A stretch of DNA of 64,000 nucleotides from JACRAR01 sp041674385 (GCA_041674385.1 JBAYVU010000006.1:1-64000); one strand, 5' to 3'. Shown: positions 8,567-17,632, counted from the stretch's first letter. Program-made: numbers and translations. The notes: generated by a model from the letters alone, not told the origin.

Positions 8567-10036
8567 ATGATGAGCGAAGCTAAACTACAGGCGCTATTCC
8601 GCAACATATTCTTCAGGGAGCTCGGAGGGCCATTAGGGGAACTGAAAGCGTTGGTGGAGGAAACAACCGCTGGCCGCCTAATCGCCAACGATGCCGGGAA
8701 GACCCCAGGAACCCTTCGCGGCAAGCTATGCGAGATGCGGCATGAGCTGAGGAACATCTTCGAGGGGATTGCCGCCGATGGCCGCGACATCTCGGCCTGC
8801 ATCAGCCGGCTCTCGGCGCAGGCCAATGAAATGGCGTTAAGCCTGCAATTGCAGTCCCACACCAATCAGGAAACGCGCGCGGCGATCCGCGAAATCGACG
8901 ACAACATCAAGGTGGTGTCGGACCTGGCACGCGAAACCGAGGGCGATTCGCGCCAAGTCGTGGAGCTTTCGCACCGGGGCGAGGCCACTGTCAACCTTGC
9001 CGCTCAACGCATGCAGCATATTTCCGACGCTATCGGCACCTCTTCCGTCCAGGTCGGACGCCTCGTCGACGGCACGAAGCAGATCGGCAGCATCGCCAAC
9101 ATCATTCGCGAGATTGCCGACCAGACCAACCTGCTGGCGCTGAATGCCGCCATTGAGGCGGCGCGGGCCGGCGAGCAGGGCCGCGGATTCGCAGTGGTGG
9201 CCGACGAAGTGCGCAAGCTCGCGGAACGCACGGCGGCGGCGACGACCGATATCACGCGCATGATTGGAGAAATTCAGGCAGACACCACCGCTGCGGTCAC
9301 GCAGATGAACTCGCTGGCACCGGAAATCCAGGGCGGCGTCGCCGACGCTGGCAATGCGGCTTCCATGCTGCGCCAGATCAAGGAGCAATCCGAGGGCACG
9401 CTGGCCAAGATCAGCAGACTGGCTGCTGCAACGGCGATGGAAAGCGAGCAAGCGCAAGGCATAGTAAAAGCCGTCGACGAAATGATTTCGGCATCGCAGG
9501 CCACCGAGGCGCTGATTCAGGAAACCGAGAAGACCTCGTCGGCGCTTGAGAAAAGTTCGGCCAGCCTGTCCGGCCGGCTCGCGTCCTTCGGACAAGGTAG
9601 TGGCGGCGACAGCAGCATGGGATTGGCCGTGGCGCCTTTGCTGACCTGGAGTTCCAGCCTTGCGACCGGTGTCAGTGAGATCGACAGCCAGCACAAGAAA
9701 CTCATTGCCATCGCCAACCGCCTCAACGAGGCGATGCAGACTGGCGCCGGACAGCAAACCATCGGCAATCTGCTCGACGAGTTAATCGAATACACCGCCT
9801 CGCACTTCGGCTACGAAGACGGCCTGATGAAACGTCACGGCGTAAGCGGCGTGCCCAATCACCAGGAGCAGCATGCGAAACTGGTGGAGGGCGTACTGGT
9901 GCATCAGGCGCGTTTCAAGCAAGGCGAGGCGCTCGGCTCCGAGGTGATGTCCTTTCTGCGCGACTGGCTGGTCAATCACATCCTCAAGACCGACAAGGCC
10001 TTCGGCCGCGAGTTGGGACGGCTCGGTATCAGCTAA
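8567..10036 (+). CDS. soluble methyl-accepting chemotaxis protein with C-terminal hemerythrin
   Basis: A 489-residue receptor without any membrane segment. The N-terminal ~60 residues are helical and unassigned. The central coiled coil carries the MCP signalling hairpin with NLLALNAAIEAARAGE and GRGFAVVADEVRKLAER (about residues 187-222). The last ~130 residues are a bacteriohemerythrin: diiron ligands are visible in SQHKKL, HFGYEDGLM, HQEQH and WLVNHILKTD. Members of this architecture (for example DcrH) sense O2 or redox state and signal to CheA/CheW. No che genes are nearby. Two tandem ATGs (8567, 8570) are possible starts. Confidence 0.93.
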   Translation: MMSEAKLQALFRNIFFRELGGPLGELKALVEETTAGRLIANDAGKTPGTLRGKLCEMRHELRNIFEGIAADGRDISACISRLSAQANEMALSLQLQSHTNQETRAAIREIDDNIKVVSDLARETEGDSRQVVELSHRGEATVNLAAQRMQHISDAIGTSSVQVGRLVDGTKQIGSIANIIREIADQTNLLALNAAIEAARAGEQGRGFAVVADEVRKLAERTAAATTDITRMIGEIQADTTAAVTQMNSLAPEIQGGVADAGNAASMLRQIKEQSEGTLAKISRLAAATAMESEQAQGIVKAVDEMISASQATEALIQETEKTSSALEKSSASLSGRLASFGQGSGGDSSMGLAVAPLLTWSSSLATGVSEIDSQHKKLIAIANRLNEAMQTGAGQQTIGNLLDELIEYTASHFGYEDGLMKRHGVSGVPNHQEQHAKLVEGVLVHQARFKQGEALGSEVMSFLRDWLVNHILKTDKAFGRELGRLGIS

Positions 10037-10271
10037 GAACCTAAGCGCCCCACCCTGGCTGGAAGATCTACCGGCCGAGTACCGGACGGTTTTCCCCTCC
10101 CACCGCTTGAAAGCGTGATTTTGCCGCTGCGGCAAAATACGTTTCCCGCTGTACGTTTGCCGAAAACAAAGGCATGCGCCGACCCGGCGCATAGAGTTTC
10201 CTTTCAGCGATCATTGGTTCAGAATGCCATATTATTAGTCCAATTCACCCACTGCCCTTGCGACATTTCAA

Positions 10272-12965
10272 ATGTCAAAACTAACCCAGCGTCTTATCGA
10301 CAGTCATTTGACATCGATCTGGACGCTGCCTATCGTGGTTTTGCTGCTTGTTGGCAGTTCGCTGGCCTGGTTTGCCTATGACGAATACCACCAGACGATC
10401 GAGCGTGAATTTCGTACGCTTGAGTATAGCGATCGCATTGCCGAAGCCCAGGTGGGCAGCCTGTTGCGAAATATTGAGCATCTTCTGAGCACGATTGCGG
10501 AAGAACAGAAATCGCTGACGCCTGCGCAACGAGCCGACTTCGACGCCTTGCTCGCCAAGCGCAAGGCCCAATTCCCGGAAATTCGCTCGCTGGTCGTCAT
10601 CAATGCCGAGGGCCGGGTCGAGTTCACGGCCACTCCAAAACTGAAGGGGTTCGACTCTTCGCAACGCGACTACTTTGTTGCGCATATCGCCAAGCCGCTG
10701 GAGCCTAATTTCTATGTCTCGCGTCCATTCAAGACGGCCACTGGCAACGACATGAGCATTGCCTTCTCCGTTGCCATATACGACGACAGTAATAAGTTTC
10801 AGGGCATGGCGGTTTCAGGAATAGACCCCAAGTATTTTGAAAGCGTGCTGGCCCAAGTCAAACCGGCATTGGAAGGTTCGATAGCCGCCCTTTTCAATAA
10901 ACATGGCGACCTGATCTTCCGCATTCCCTCCCCCGAAAGGAACAAGGACATCAGTGTTTTCGGAAGTTCGTCAGTCAAGGAGCACATTGGCTCAGACAAC
11001 TCCTTGACGCGGCACATCGGCATATCCGCAACAGACGGAATGAAGCGTATTTACGCCATTAGCCGGGTCGGAAATACCGGGATCAGCGTGGCTGTCGCAA
11101 CTCCCTTCGATATCGTTCTCTCCGGATGGCGATGGAATTTGTTCCTTCGAGCGGGAATATTCATTTTCACAGCGGCTGTTACGCTGCTGCTGACCTGGAT
11201 TGCTCAAAGTCGCGAGCAGGAACGTCGAAAAGCCGAGTCCGCACGCAAACAAAGCGAAACCGAACTGCACATCGCCGCCGCCGCCTTCGAGTCGCAGGAG
11301 GGCATGGTGGTCACCGACGCGGCCTGCAACATTCTAAGGGTCAATCGTGCTTTTACTGAAATCACCGGATATCCCCCCGAGGAAATCGTCGGTCGGAACC
11401 CCCGAATCCTCAAGTCGAGCCGCCACGACGCGGACTTTTATCGGGCAATGTGGGAATCCATCAGAAACACGGGGGGATGGCAAGGAGAAATCTGGGACAG
11501 GCGCAAGAACGGCGAGGAATACCCGAAGTGGCTAATCATCTCGGCGGTGAGAAACGATGAGGGCGTAGTCACCCACTATATCGGCTCGCATTACGATATT
11601 ACCGAGCGCAAGAAAGCAGAAGAAAAAATTGCGGAACTGGCCTATTTCGACACACTCACCGGACTGCCCAATCGGTTCAGTCTGAACGAGCGTCTAGCGC
11701 AGGCCCTAGGGACGGCAGAGCGCAATGGCAAGCAACTGGCTGTCATGCTGATCGACCTCGATCATTTCAAAACCATCAACGATACGCTAGGCCACCTGAT
11801 CGGCGACCAGATACTGGTGCAGGTTGCACATCGACTGACCGAGGCAGTACGTCAAAGCGATCTTGTGGCGCGCCTGGGGGGTGACGAATTCATCGTCGTG
11901 CTGCCCGAAATCGACACGCCAGCCGATGTTGCCCACGTTGCCGACAAGATTTTGACGGCAGTCTCGGCACCCTACCTGATAGACGAACAGGAATTGCAAA
12001 GCTCTCCGAGTATCGGCATCTGCCTGTTTCCGGACGATGCCACGGAGAAGCAAGATTTGATCAAGAAGGCCGACGTCGCGATGTACCACGCCAAGGCCAA
12101 AGGCAGACGCAACTATCAATTCTTTAAAGAAGAGATTCAAATGGCAGCCGTCCAGCGGCTTTCCATCGAAGCCGATTTGCGAAAGGCCTTGGCCGGCCAG
12201 CAATTCGTACTTCACTATCAGCCTCAACTGGATCTCCGTTCCGGACGGTTGGTCGGTGTCGAGGCCCTGGTTCGTTGGCAACATCCGGTACGCGGGCTGG
12301 TTCCTCCCAACGATTTCATTCCTATCGCCGAGGAAACCGGGCTAATTCAGGCCCTGGGCGACTGGGTGCTAGAGGAGGCGTGCCGTCAACTGCACCGTTG
12401 GCAAACCGGGGATACCGCGCACATCCGGATTTCGGTCAATCTGAGTGCCAGTCAATTCCTCGACAAAAAGCTCCCTCACCGTATCCATGAGCTGATGGGC
12501 CAATATGGCCTGGCGCCTGAATCGCTCGATTTGGAAGTGACGGAGTCCATGACCATGTCCTCTCCCAGGGACACCATCGCCGCAATGAACATATTGAAGC
12601 AGAGGGGGCTCACGCTTTCGGTCGACGATTTTGGCACCGGCTACTCGTCGCTGTCCTATCTCAAGCTGTTTCCCATCAGCACGCTGAAGATCGACCGCTC
12701 CTTCGTCAAGGATATCGAAACGGATCAGAACGATGCGGACATATGCGACGTCACGGTTCTGCTTGCGCACAAACTGGGGCTCGACGTGGTTGCCGAAGGG
12801 GTGGAAACGCAAGCCCAATTCAAGTACCTGCATTCCATCGGTTGCGAAAAAATTCAGGGTTACTTGATCAGCAAACCGTTACCAATCGATGAAGTGGAAA
12901 CTTTTATCCGGAATTACCGCCCCATGCCCGAATTGGGAACCATTGATCTGTGGGAAAGCAGTTAG
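10272..12965 (+). CDS. dCache-PAS-GGDEF-EAL cyclic-di-GMP enzyme
   Basis: An 897-residue membrane sensor. Order: TM1 (about 18-37), periplasmic Cache-like sensor with the QRDYF region (about 40-285), TM2 (about 295-315), PAS with its C-terminal motif ending YDITERKKAEE (about 330-450), GGDEF (RLGGDEFIVVL) and EAL (VEALVRWQHP, DDFGTGYSSLSYL, KIDRSF, EGVET). Both catalytic domains keep their signature residues, so it could make and degrade c-di-GMP; which dominates cannot be told. The Cache domain should bind a small periplasmic ligand. It stands alone, 235 bases after the MCP gene. The ribosome-binding site is weak. Confidence 0.93.
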   Translation: MSKLTQRLIDSHLTSIWTLPIVVLLLVGSSLAWFAYDEYHQTIEREFRTLEYSDRIAEAQVGSLLRNIEHLLSTIAEEQKSLTPAQRADFDALLAKRKAQFPEIRSLVVINAEGRVEFTATPKLKGFDSSQRDYFVAHIAKPLEPNFYVSRPFKTATGNDMSIAFSVAIYDDSNKFQGMAVSGIDPKYFESVLAQVKPALEGSIAALFNKHGDLIFRIPSPERNKDISVFGSSSVKEHIGSDNSLTRHIGISATDGMKRIYAISRVGNTGISVAVATPFDIVLSGWRWNLFLRAGIFIFTAAVTLLLTWIAQSREQERRKAESARKQSETELHIAAAAFESQEGMVVTDAACNILRVNRAFTEITGYPPEEIVGRNPRILKSSRHDADFYRAMWESIRNTGGWQGEIWDRRKNGEEYPKWLIISAVRNDEGVVTHYIGSHYDITERKKAEEKIAELAYFDTLTGLPNRFSLNERLAQALGTAERNGKQLAVMLIDLDHFKTINDTLGHLIGDQILVQVAHRLTEAVRQSDLVARLGGDEFIVVLPEIDTPADVAHVADKILTAVSAPYLIDEQELQSSPSIGICLFPDDATEKQDLIKKADVAMYHAKAKGRRNYQFFKEEIQMAAVQRLSIEADLRKALAGQQFVLHYQPQLDLRSGRLVGVEALVRWQHPVRGLVPPNDFIPIAEETGLIQALGDWVLEEACRQLHRWQTGDTAHIRISVNLSASQFLDKKLPHRIHELMGQYGLAPESLDLEVTESMTMSSPRDTIAAMNILKQRGLTLSVDDFGTGYSSLSYLKLFPISTLKIDRSFVKDIETDQNDADICDVTVLLAHKLGLDVVAEGVETQAQFKYLHSIGCEKIQGYLISKPLPIDEVETFIRNYRPMPELGTIDLWESS

Positions 12966-13131
12966 GCACTTTGCTTCGCCACGATCTTGCGGCTTGTAAC
13001 CGTGCGCCGCTAGCAGGATTGGTGCCCCATCGTCGACCAGCAAGTAACTGCTGAAATCCTTATCTTTTTTCGCAGATGTGATCGATCAGCCAGGTGCTGT
13101 AGAGTAGAGGCAACAGGTTTTCCAATGCTTT
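12966..13131 (-). pseudogene. bacteriohemerythrin C-terminal remnant with frameshift
   Basis: Minus-strand reading gives ALENLLPLLYSTWLIDHICEK, then a stop. Removing one base from the A6 run (T6 on plus at 13065-13070) restores the frame, continuing DKDFSSYLLVDDG. Together this matches the last helix of hemerythrins, including the H-x4-D iron-ligand spacing (compare WLVNHILKTD in the gene at 8567). The rest of the gene is absent, so this is a fragment. It abuts an IS630-like fragment on the upstream side. Confidence 0.5.
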
Positions 13132-13190
13132 GGTATCGTCGGCAGATTTGGTCCAGGAAAATGGTTTTGGGTCTGAGTTGTATGTGGACG
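13132..13190 (-). mobile_element. IS630-family transposase C-terminal remnant
   Basis: The minus strand encodes YNSDPKPFSWTKSADD, which closely matches the conserved end of IS630-type transposases (N-x-DPKPF-WTK-AD). Only about 20 codons remain, with a stop immediately upstream; no inverted repeat was recognised. It marks an old insertion between the hemerythrin fragment and vapC. Confidence 0.5.
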
Positions 13191-13191
13191 G

Positions 13192-13590
13192 CTAATCCAG
13201 CCAGTTCTCCATCACCACACCTGGATATTTTGAAAAATCCCGCGCGTTGTTGGTCACGATGGTCAGATTTAGGGATACGGCATGAGCGGCAATCAGCTTA
13301 TCAAGGGCGTCCTCCTTGGCGTCACGGGTGGCTAACCGGATCGGGCCGTAAGCTACGCAGGCGGCCGCATCGAAGGGCATGACGGGAATATCCTCAACCA
13401 GGCTTAACAGGTTCTTGCGTTCCCTCTTTGGATTGGCCGATATCGCCACACCGTATTCCAACTCTGCGAACGTGATTGCAGACATCACCACGTCACCGAC
13501 ATAGCACTGGGCAAAGCGCTTGGCGACAGAATCCGGCTGATTCTTCATGAGATAGATACACATGTTGGTATCCAGCATGTACCTCGGCAT
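13192..13590 (-). CDS. vapC: VapC-type PIN-domain ribonuclease toxin
   Basis: A 132-residue PIN domain. The acidic active site is recognisable: YMLDTNMCIYL near the start (Asp7), the Glu of FAELEYG, Asp in DALDKLIAAHA and the final NNARDF. Such toxins cleave initiator tRNA or other RNAs. Its ATG overlaps the vapB stop (TAATG), the usual coupled arrangement of VapBC modules. Length and motifs are complete, so the toxin is likely functional. Confidence 0.92.
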   Translation of the reverse strand: MPRYMLDTNMCIYLMKNQPDSVAKRFAQCYVGDVVMSAITFAELEYGVAISANPKRERKNLLSLVEDIPVMPFDAAACVAYGPIRLATRDAKEDALDKLIAAHAVSLNLTIVTNNARDFSKYPGVVMENWLD

Positions 13591-13838
13591 TACAGCGCAT
13601 CCCGGTCGGCCTGTTCCTGATCGCCCCGGCCATCAACCATGAAGGCAGGAGCGAACCTGGCAAACTTGGCGAGCACACCTGACAGAGGACGGCGAGCGGG
13701 ACGAATTCGAATCTCCTCTCCCACACGTTCGATCTCAAGATCGAGGTCGGTGCGCTCAAAAGCCAAGTCGGCAGGAATGCGGACTGCTTGCGAATTACCA
13801 TTCTTGAAAGCTCGGGTGGTATGCATCGGCGACTCCAT
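13590..13838 (-). CDS. vapB: VapB-type antitoxin (AbrB fold)
   Basis: An 82-residue antitoxin with the swapped-hairpin AbrB/SpoVT DNA-binding start: FKNGNSQAVRIPADLAF. The internal ATG at 13824-13826 (MHTTRAF) may be the true start, as homology begins there. The C-terminal half is the toxin-neutralising tail. It precedes and overlaps vapC. Short GTAC-containing repeats upstream (about 13840-13905) could be its operator, which is an inference. Confidence 0.9.
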   Translation of the reverse strand: MESPMHTTRAFKNGNSQAVRIPADLAFERTDLDLEIERVGEEIRIRPARRPLSGVLAKFARFAPAFMVDGRGDQEQADRDAL

Positions 13839-14004
13839 GGATGTACAGCGTATGTACTATAGACCGATCCGGGCTTAAAGTAAATACACGGATGTACGTC
13901 AGGTCTCTTCGTCCACCTGAAAATCCGGATACCCTTAATTTCTTGCTTCTTGCGCGATGCCGAACGGCTTCAGTCAAGCATACCTGTTCCGCGACCTTTC
14001 GAAA

Positions 14005-14035
14005 GCGTAGTTGTTCCGAAACGGAATGACTACGC
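14005..14035. other. imperfect hairpin downstream of tRNA-Arg
   Basis: Arms GCGTAGT/ACTACGC with an inner stem TTCCG/CGGAA around AAA. No T-run follows on either strand, so terminator function for the minus-strand tRNA is only possible. Confidence 0.35.
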
Positions 14036-14072
14036 CGCTAGGGACACAATGTCTGCCACGTTAGCAGTGATT

Positions 14073-14148
14073 TGGCGCGCTCGGCGGGAATCGAACCCAC
14101 AACCCCTGGCTTCGGAGGCCAGTACTCTATCCGTTGAGCTACGAGCGC
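14073..14148 (-). tRNA. tRNA-Arg (CCG)
   Basis: Complete 76-base cloverleaf with encoded CCA. Acceptor GCGCTCG/CGAGCGC, D-arm AGCTCAACGGATAGAGT, anticodon stem CTGGC/GCCAG with loop CTCCGAA (anticodon CCG), T-arm GGGTTCGATTCCC. Reads CGG codons. Although tRNA genes are common integration sites, no integrase lies next to it. Confidence 0.95.
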
Positions 14149-14215
14149 TTTGGGGTGGACGTTAAAGATAAGACCAGCCGCTATTCTACCGCGTGTTTTC
14201 CGAATGCCGCCCGCA

Positions 14216-14250
14216 GGGGTCGGCACGCTATCCGTTTAAGCCACGGGCGC
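14216..14250 (-). pseudogene. tRNA 5'-half remnant
   Basis: On the minus strand, from 14250, the sequence follows a tRNA-Arg 5' half (GCGCCCGTGGCTTAAACGG, then ATAGCGT) but has a disrupted D-stem and no anticodon arm. It lies about 70 bases upstream of the intact tRNA-Arg on the same strand, consistent with a decayed duplicate or an attachment scar. Confidence 0.4.
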
Positions 14251-14344
14251 GGAGGGGGCGAAGCATAGCGCGTTTTACCCCCGGCCGTCCATGAAAAGCA
14301 TAGCGTGAATGACAGCGAAGCCAGGATTGGCTATGCTTGCAACC

Positions 14345-15208
14345 ATGCAACTGGTTCTGATCAGCGGTCTTTCCGGCTCCGGCAAGAGCATCGCCCTCAA
14401 CGTGCTCGAAGATGCGGGCCATTACTGCGTCGATAATCTGCCGGCGCCGTTGTTGCCGCAACTGGTGGAACAGCTGCGCAACGAAGGTTATGCCAGCGCC
14501 GCCGTCGCTGTGGATATGCGCGGCGGCGCCAGCATCGCCGGCCTGCCCGCCCAACTCCGCGACTTGAACAAACAGGGGATCGAGCCGCGCTTCATCTTTC
14601 TTGACGCACGCGACGAAGTGCTGATACAACGGTTTTCCGAGACGCGCCGACGCCACCCGCTGGCCGACCAAGGCACAACGCTGGCCGAGTCGATCGTCCG
14701 GGAACGCGAGGGATTGGAGAACATCGCCGGGTTGGGCCACCATATCGACACCAGCGATCTCCGGCCCAACGCTTTGCGTGCCTTTGTGAGGGACCTGGTC
14801 ACGCTGAATGCCCAGCCCTCAAAAGCCTCGCTGCTCCTGCTGTTCCAGTCATTCGGATACAAGCACGGCTTGCCGCTCGATGCCGATCTGGTCTTCGATG
14901 TGCGCTGCTTACCCAACCCGCATTATGACCCGCAGTTGCGCGCGCTGACGGGGTGCGATGCGGCAGTGGTGGAATTCCTCGAAGCCCAGCCGGAAGTCAT
15001 GCGCATGCAGGAAGATATCTGTCGCTTCATCTCCGACTGGTTGCCCGCCTATATTCGTGACTCGCGCGCCTACCTGACTATCGCCATCGGCTGTACGGGC
15101 GGACAGCACCGTTCGGTGTATCTGGCGGAACGCCTGGCGAAACACTTCAGGGAATCGGCGTCGACACCGGCGCAAGTGCTGGTGCGCCACCGGGCGCTGC
15201 CGGCTTGA
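14345..15208 (+). CDS. rapZ: RNase adapter / nucleotide-binding protein RapZ
   Basis: A 287-residue P-loop protein. The Walker A motif GLSGSGKS is at residues 8-15 from the chosen ATG, and the C-terminal half has the signature FGYKHGLPLDADLVFDVR and IGCTGGQHRS. In enterobacteria RapZ delivers sRNA to RNase E to control glmS; in other bacteria the partner is less clear. The open frame begins at 14309, but family proteins start directly before LVLISG, favouring 14345 (14333 is another ATG). The 3' end overlaps mutY on the other strand by 62 bases. Confidence 0.93.
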   Translation: MQLVLISGLSGSGKSIALNVLEDAGHYCVDNLPAPLLPQLVEQLRNEGYASAAVAVDMRGGASIAGLPAQLRDLNKQGIEPRFIFLDARDEVLIQRFSETRRRHPLADQGTTLAESIVREREGLENIAGLGHHIDTSDLRPNALRAFVRDLVTLNAQPSKASLLLLFQSFGYKHGLPLDADLVFDVRCLPNPHYDPQLRALTGCDAAVVEFLEAQPEVMRMQEDICRFISDWLPAYIRDSRAYLTIAIGCTGGQHRSVYLAERLAKHFRESASTPAQVLVRHRALPA

Positions 15209-16259
15209 AGAAATCCTTGAGGATCTTGCGCACCGGGGTCGGCAGCGCAGCAGTGTCGATGTCTTTGCGGTTCAGCCAGCAATAGCGCGCTGCTTCGGCC
15301 GCACCGGGCAACAGTCTCGCCTCGCCCGACAGCGGCAACAGTGTCAGTTGAAAATGCGTGAAGCTGTGTCGCAGCGGCGGTAACTCGTTGAAACCCGCCA
15401 CAGCGCAGCCCAGTACCTTGGCGGCATATGCCGCTGGATCGTCAGCCAGGCCGAGTTCCGGCAAACTCAGCAGACTACCCCAGATGCCGCTGGGCGCTCG
15501 CCGTTCGAGCAGCACGCAATCCCCCCCGAATAGCAGCAGCACGCGCGTTTGACGCTGCGGCAGCGCCTTGCGCGGCCGTGTGGCCGGCAGTTCGGCAATG
15601 CGACCCGTGTTGCGCGCAACGCAGATGTCGGCCAAAGGACAGTTCGTCGCGGAAGCCAGGCAGTAAGGTTCTCTGCGTGTGCAAACGGTGGCGCCGAGGT
15701 CCATCTGCGCCTGAATGTAAGTCGCCGCATCTTTCAGGGGAAGCAGCGATTCGGCCAGCGACCACAGGATTTTTTCGCCGGCGGCCGTTCCCGGAAACGC
15801 CTCGATGCCATGCGTGCGGCAAAGCACGCGCTTGACGTTGCCATCGAGGATCGCGGCACGCAAACCGAAACAGAATACGGCAATCGCATTGGCTGTGGAA
15901 CGGCCGATACCAGGCAGTTCTGCCAAGGCAGCGGGTTGGGACGGAAACTTGCCGCCATGCTGGTGCATGATCGCTTGCGCGCAGCGATGCAGATTGCGTG
16001 CCCTGGCATAGTAGCCGAGACCGCTCCACAGTCCCATGACATCTTCCAGCGGTGCGGCGGCCAGTGCCGGCAGCGTCGGATAATGCGAGAGAAAGCGCCG
16101 ATAGTAGGGAATAACGCTGACAACCTGGGTTTGCTGCAACATGATTTCCGACAGCCAGACCCGGTAAGGGTCGGAGGTCTGCTGCCAGGGCAGGTCGTGA
16201 CGACCATGCCGCTTGTGCCAGGAGATCAGCCGTTGCGAAAACGATTCGAGCGATGCCAT
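15147..16259 (-). CDS. mutY: A/G-specific adenine glycosylase
   Basis: MutY removes adenine mispaired with 8-oxoguanine. The 370-residue protein has the helix-hairpin-helix ELPGIGRSTANAI, catalytic Glu38 in SEIMLQQTQV and Asp139 in ILDGNVKRVL, and a C-terminal NUDIX-like 8-oxoG recognition domain (GIWGSLLSLPE, HSFTHF). The iron-sulphur cysteines are C193, C200, C207 and C213: spacing C-x6-C-x6-C-x5-C, where the family normally has C-x6-C-x2-C-x5-C. The four extra residues (near LASATN) are in frame and the rest is intact. It is convergent with rapZ, overlapping it by 62 bases. Confidence 0.95.
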   Translation of the reverse strand: MASLESFSQRLISWHKRHGRHDLPWQQTSDPYRVWLSEIMLQQTQVVSVIPYYRRFLSHYPTLPALAAAPLEDVMGLWSGLGYYARARNLHRCAQAIMHQHGGKFPSQPAALAELPGIGRSTANAIAVFCFGLRAAILDGNVKRVLCRTHGIEAFPGTAAGEKILWSLAESLLPLKDAATYIQAQMDLGATVCTRREPYCLASATNCPLADICVARNTGRIAELPATRPRKALPQRQTRVLLLFGGDCVLLERRAPSGIWGSLLSLPELGLADDPAAYAAKVLGCAVAGFNELPPLRHSFTHFQLTLLPLSGEARLLPGAAEAARYCWLNRKDIDTAALPTPVRKILKDFFKPAAPGGAPALAPVSTPIP

Positions 16260-16423
16260 CGGATCACTGCCCGCACTTGGTTCCAGGGTGCATCGACAGG
16301 AAATTGTCCCAAGACGATAATCGCATCTGCTGGAAGGTGCCGCTACCGGGCTGCCTCATGCGGGGAAAACCAGGGTAAAGCCGATTATCATGCCTGCTCC
16401 CGTGATGCGTCAAACCAGTACCT

Positions 16424-16507
16424 CGTCATTCCGGCGAAAGCCGGAATACCCCAAGGGTAGGCTGCGCGCTCCAGTACGTTTCTGGATCCCGGCTTTCGCT
16501 GGGATGC
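16424..16507. repeat. paired-hairpin intergenic repeat
   Basis: Two small hairpins in tandem: ATTCCGGC-GAAA-GCCGGAAT at 16428-16447 and ATCCCGGC-TTTC-GCTGGGAT at 16486-16505, separated by 38 bases. The halves are roughly inverted relative to one another. This is the look of REP/BIME-like or MITE-like repeats that are scattered between genes in proteobacteria. It fills the 320-base gap between mutY and the DUF3108 gene; nothing else was recognised there. Confidence 0.65.
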
Positions 16508-16579
16508 ATATTTATCCATCAACTTTCGCATGACTGACCACTCGCCGAGGCAAATGAATTTAAGCAATCCGGTATCCGA

Positions 16580-17632
16580 ATGCAAATAAACATTTTTCGC
16601 CGAGACTCCTCCCGCCTTGCCTGGGCGCTGTTGGCGTCCCTGCTGGTGCACCTCGCGATTATCGGAGACATCGGCATTCTTCATTGGTGGTGGCCAATCG
16701 CTCCGGACGCCATGCCCTCTTCTCTCGAAGTTCAAATATTGCCATTGGAAACGCCTGTCAAGCAGCCCTTGCCCCCCGTAAGCAAGCAAATAATCCCGGA
16801 CCCGCAACCGCCATCGCCCCCCCAACAAAGTCCGGACACTGGGATGCCCGCGTCATCGCCCGTTCCCGAGTCCATCATTGCCGTCGAACCGCAGCAAGCA
16901 ATCCAAGACCAGAGTCCGGCTGCCGACTCGCAGTCCGTTTCCACCCCATTGCCTGACAAGCAGGACGAGGACAAGGTGGCTCAACGCCTGCCGCCGAATG
17001 GAAAACTGGTTTACCGGTTTTATTGGGGGAAATCCCGTTGGCTGGCCGGTCTGGCAATCCACCAATGGGTGATTGAAAACGGCAACTACACCTTGTCGAG
17101 TACCGTCAGCACGACTGGCTTATTCCAGTTCTTTCATCCAATCAAAATGGTGGAAATCGCCAAGGGGAAAATCATCGGCGACACGCTCCGCCCCATGGAA
17201 TTTTCCACCCAGTTCAACGAAAACCCGCCCGCCGTGGCAATTTTTGACTGGGGGACAGGCTTATACCGCTGGTCCCGCGGCAAAGCTTTCTTTTCACAAC
17301 CACTGTCCAGAAATTCCTACGACAAGATTTCTTACTTATACCAGCTCTACCTCACCCAGGAGAAAGAGAAATATCTCTCTCCCGAAATCACGATCGGCAG
17401 ACGCCTGGAACATTACGACATTCTCAACCTGGGCGTGGAAGACGTGGAAATCGACGGCATGCCCCACCAAGCCGTGCACCTGAAAAGAGCAACCACCGCG
17501 CCTGATATGGAAAAAATCGACATCTGGCTTTCGACAGCCATGAATAACTTCCCATTAAAAATGACCTATGAGAACCGAGCCGGAGATTATTTTGAGCAGT
17601 TGATTGCGATCGACTCGTTGCCAGCTCATTAG
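16580..17632 (+). CDS. DUF3108 envelope protein
   Basis: A 350-residue protein with an N-terminal membrane anchor (about residues 13-36), a long Pro/Gln/Ser-rich linker (about 55-135), and a C-terminal DUF3108-type beta-rich domain (starting GKLVYRFYWG, with ISYLYQLYL and the KIDIWLS region). The layout resembles TonB-like proteins: single anchor, periplasm-spanning proline-rich segment and globular end. The function of the family is unknown; a periplasmic lipid- or glycan-related role has been suggested but cannot be shown here. Convergent with cbbR. Confidence 0.75.
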   Translation: MQINIFRRDSSRLAWALLASLLVHLAIIGDIGILHWWWPIAPDAMPSSLEVQILPLETPVKQPLPPVSKQIIPDPQPPSPPQQSPDTGMPASSPVPESIIAVEPQQAIQDQSPAADSQSVSTPLPDKQDEDKVAQRLPPNGKLVYRFYWGKSRWLAGLAIHQWVIENGNYTLSSTVSTTGLFQFFHPIKMVEIAKGKIIGDTLRPMEFSTQFNENPPAVAIFDWGTGLYRWSRGKAFFSQPLSRNSYDKISYLYQLYLTQEKEKYLSPEITIGRRLEHYDILNLGVEDVEIDGMPHQAVHLKRATTAPDMEKIDIWLSTAMNNFPLKMTYENRAGDYFEQLIAIDSLPAH

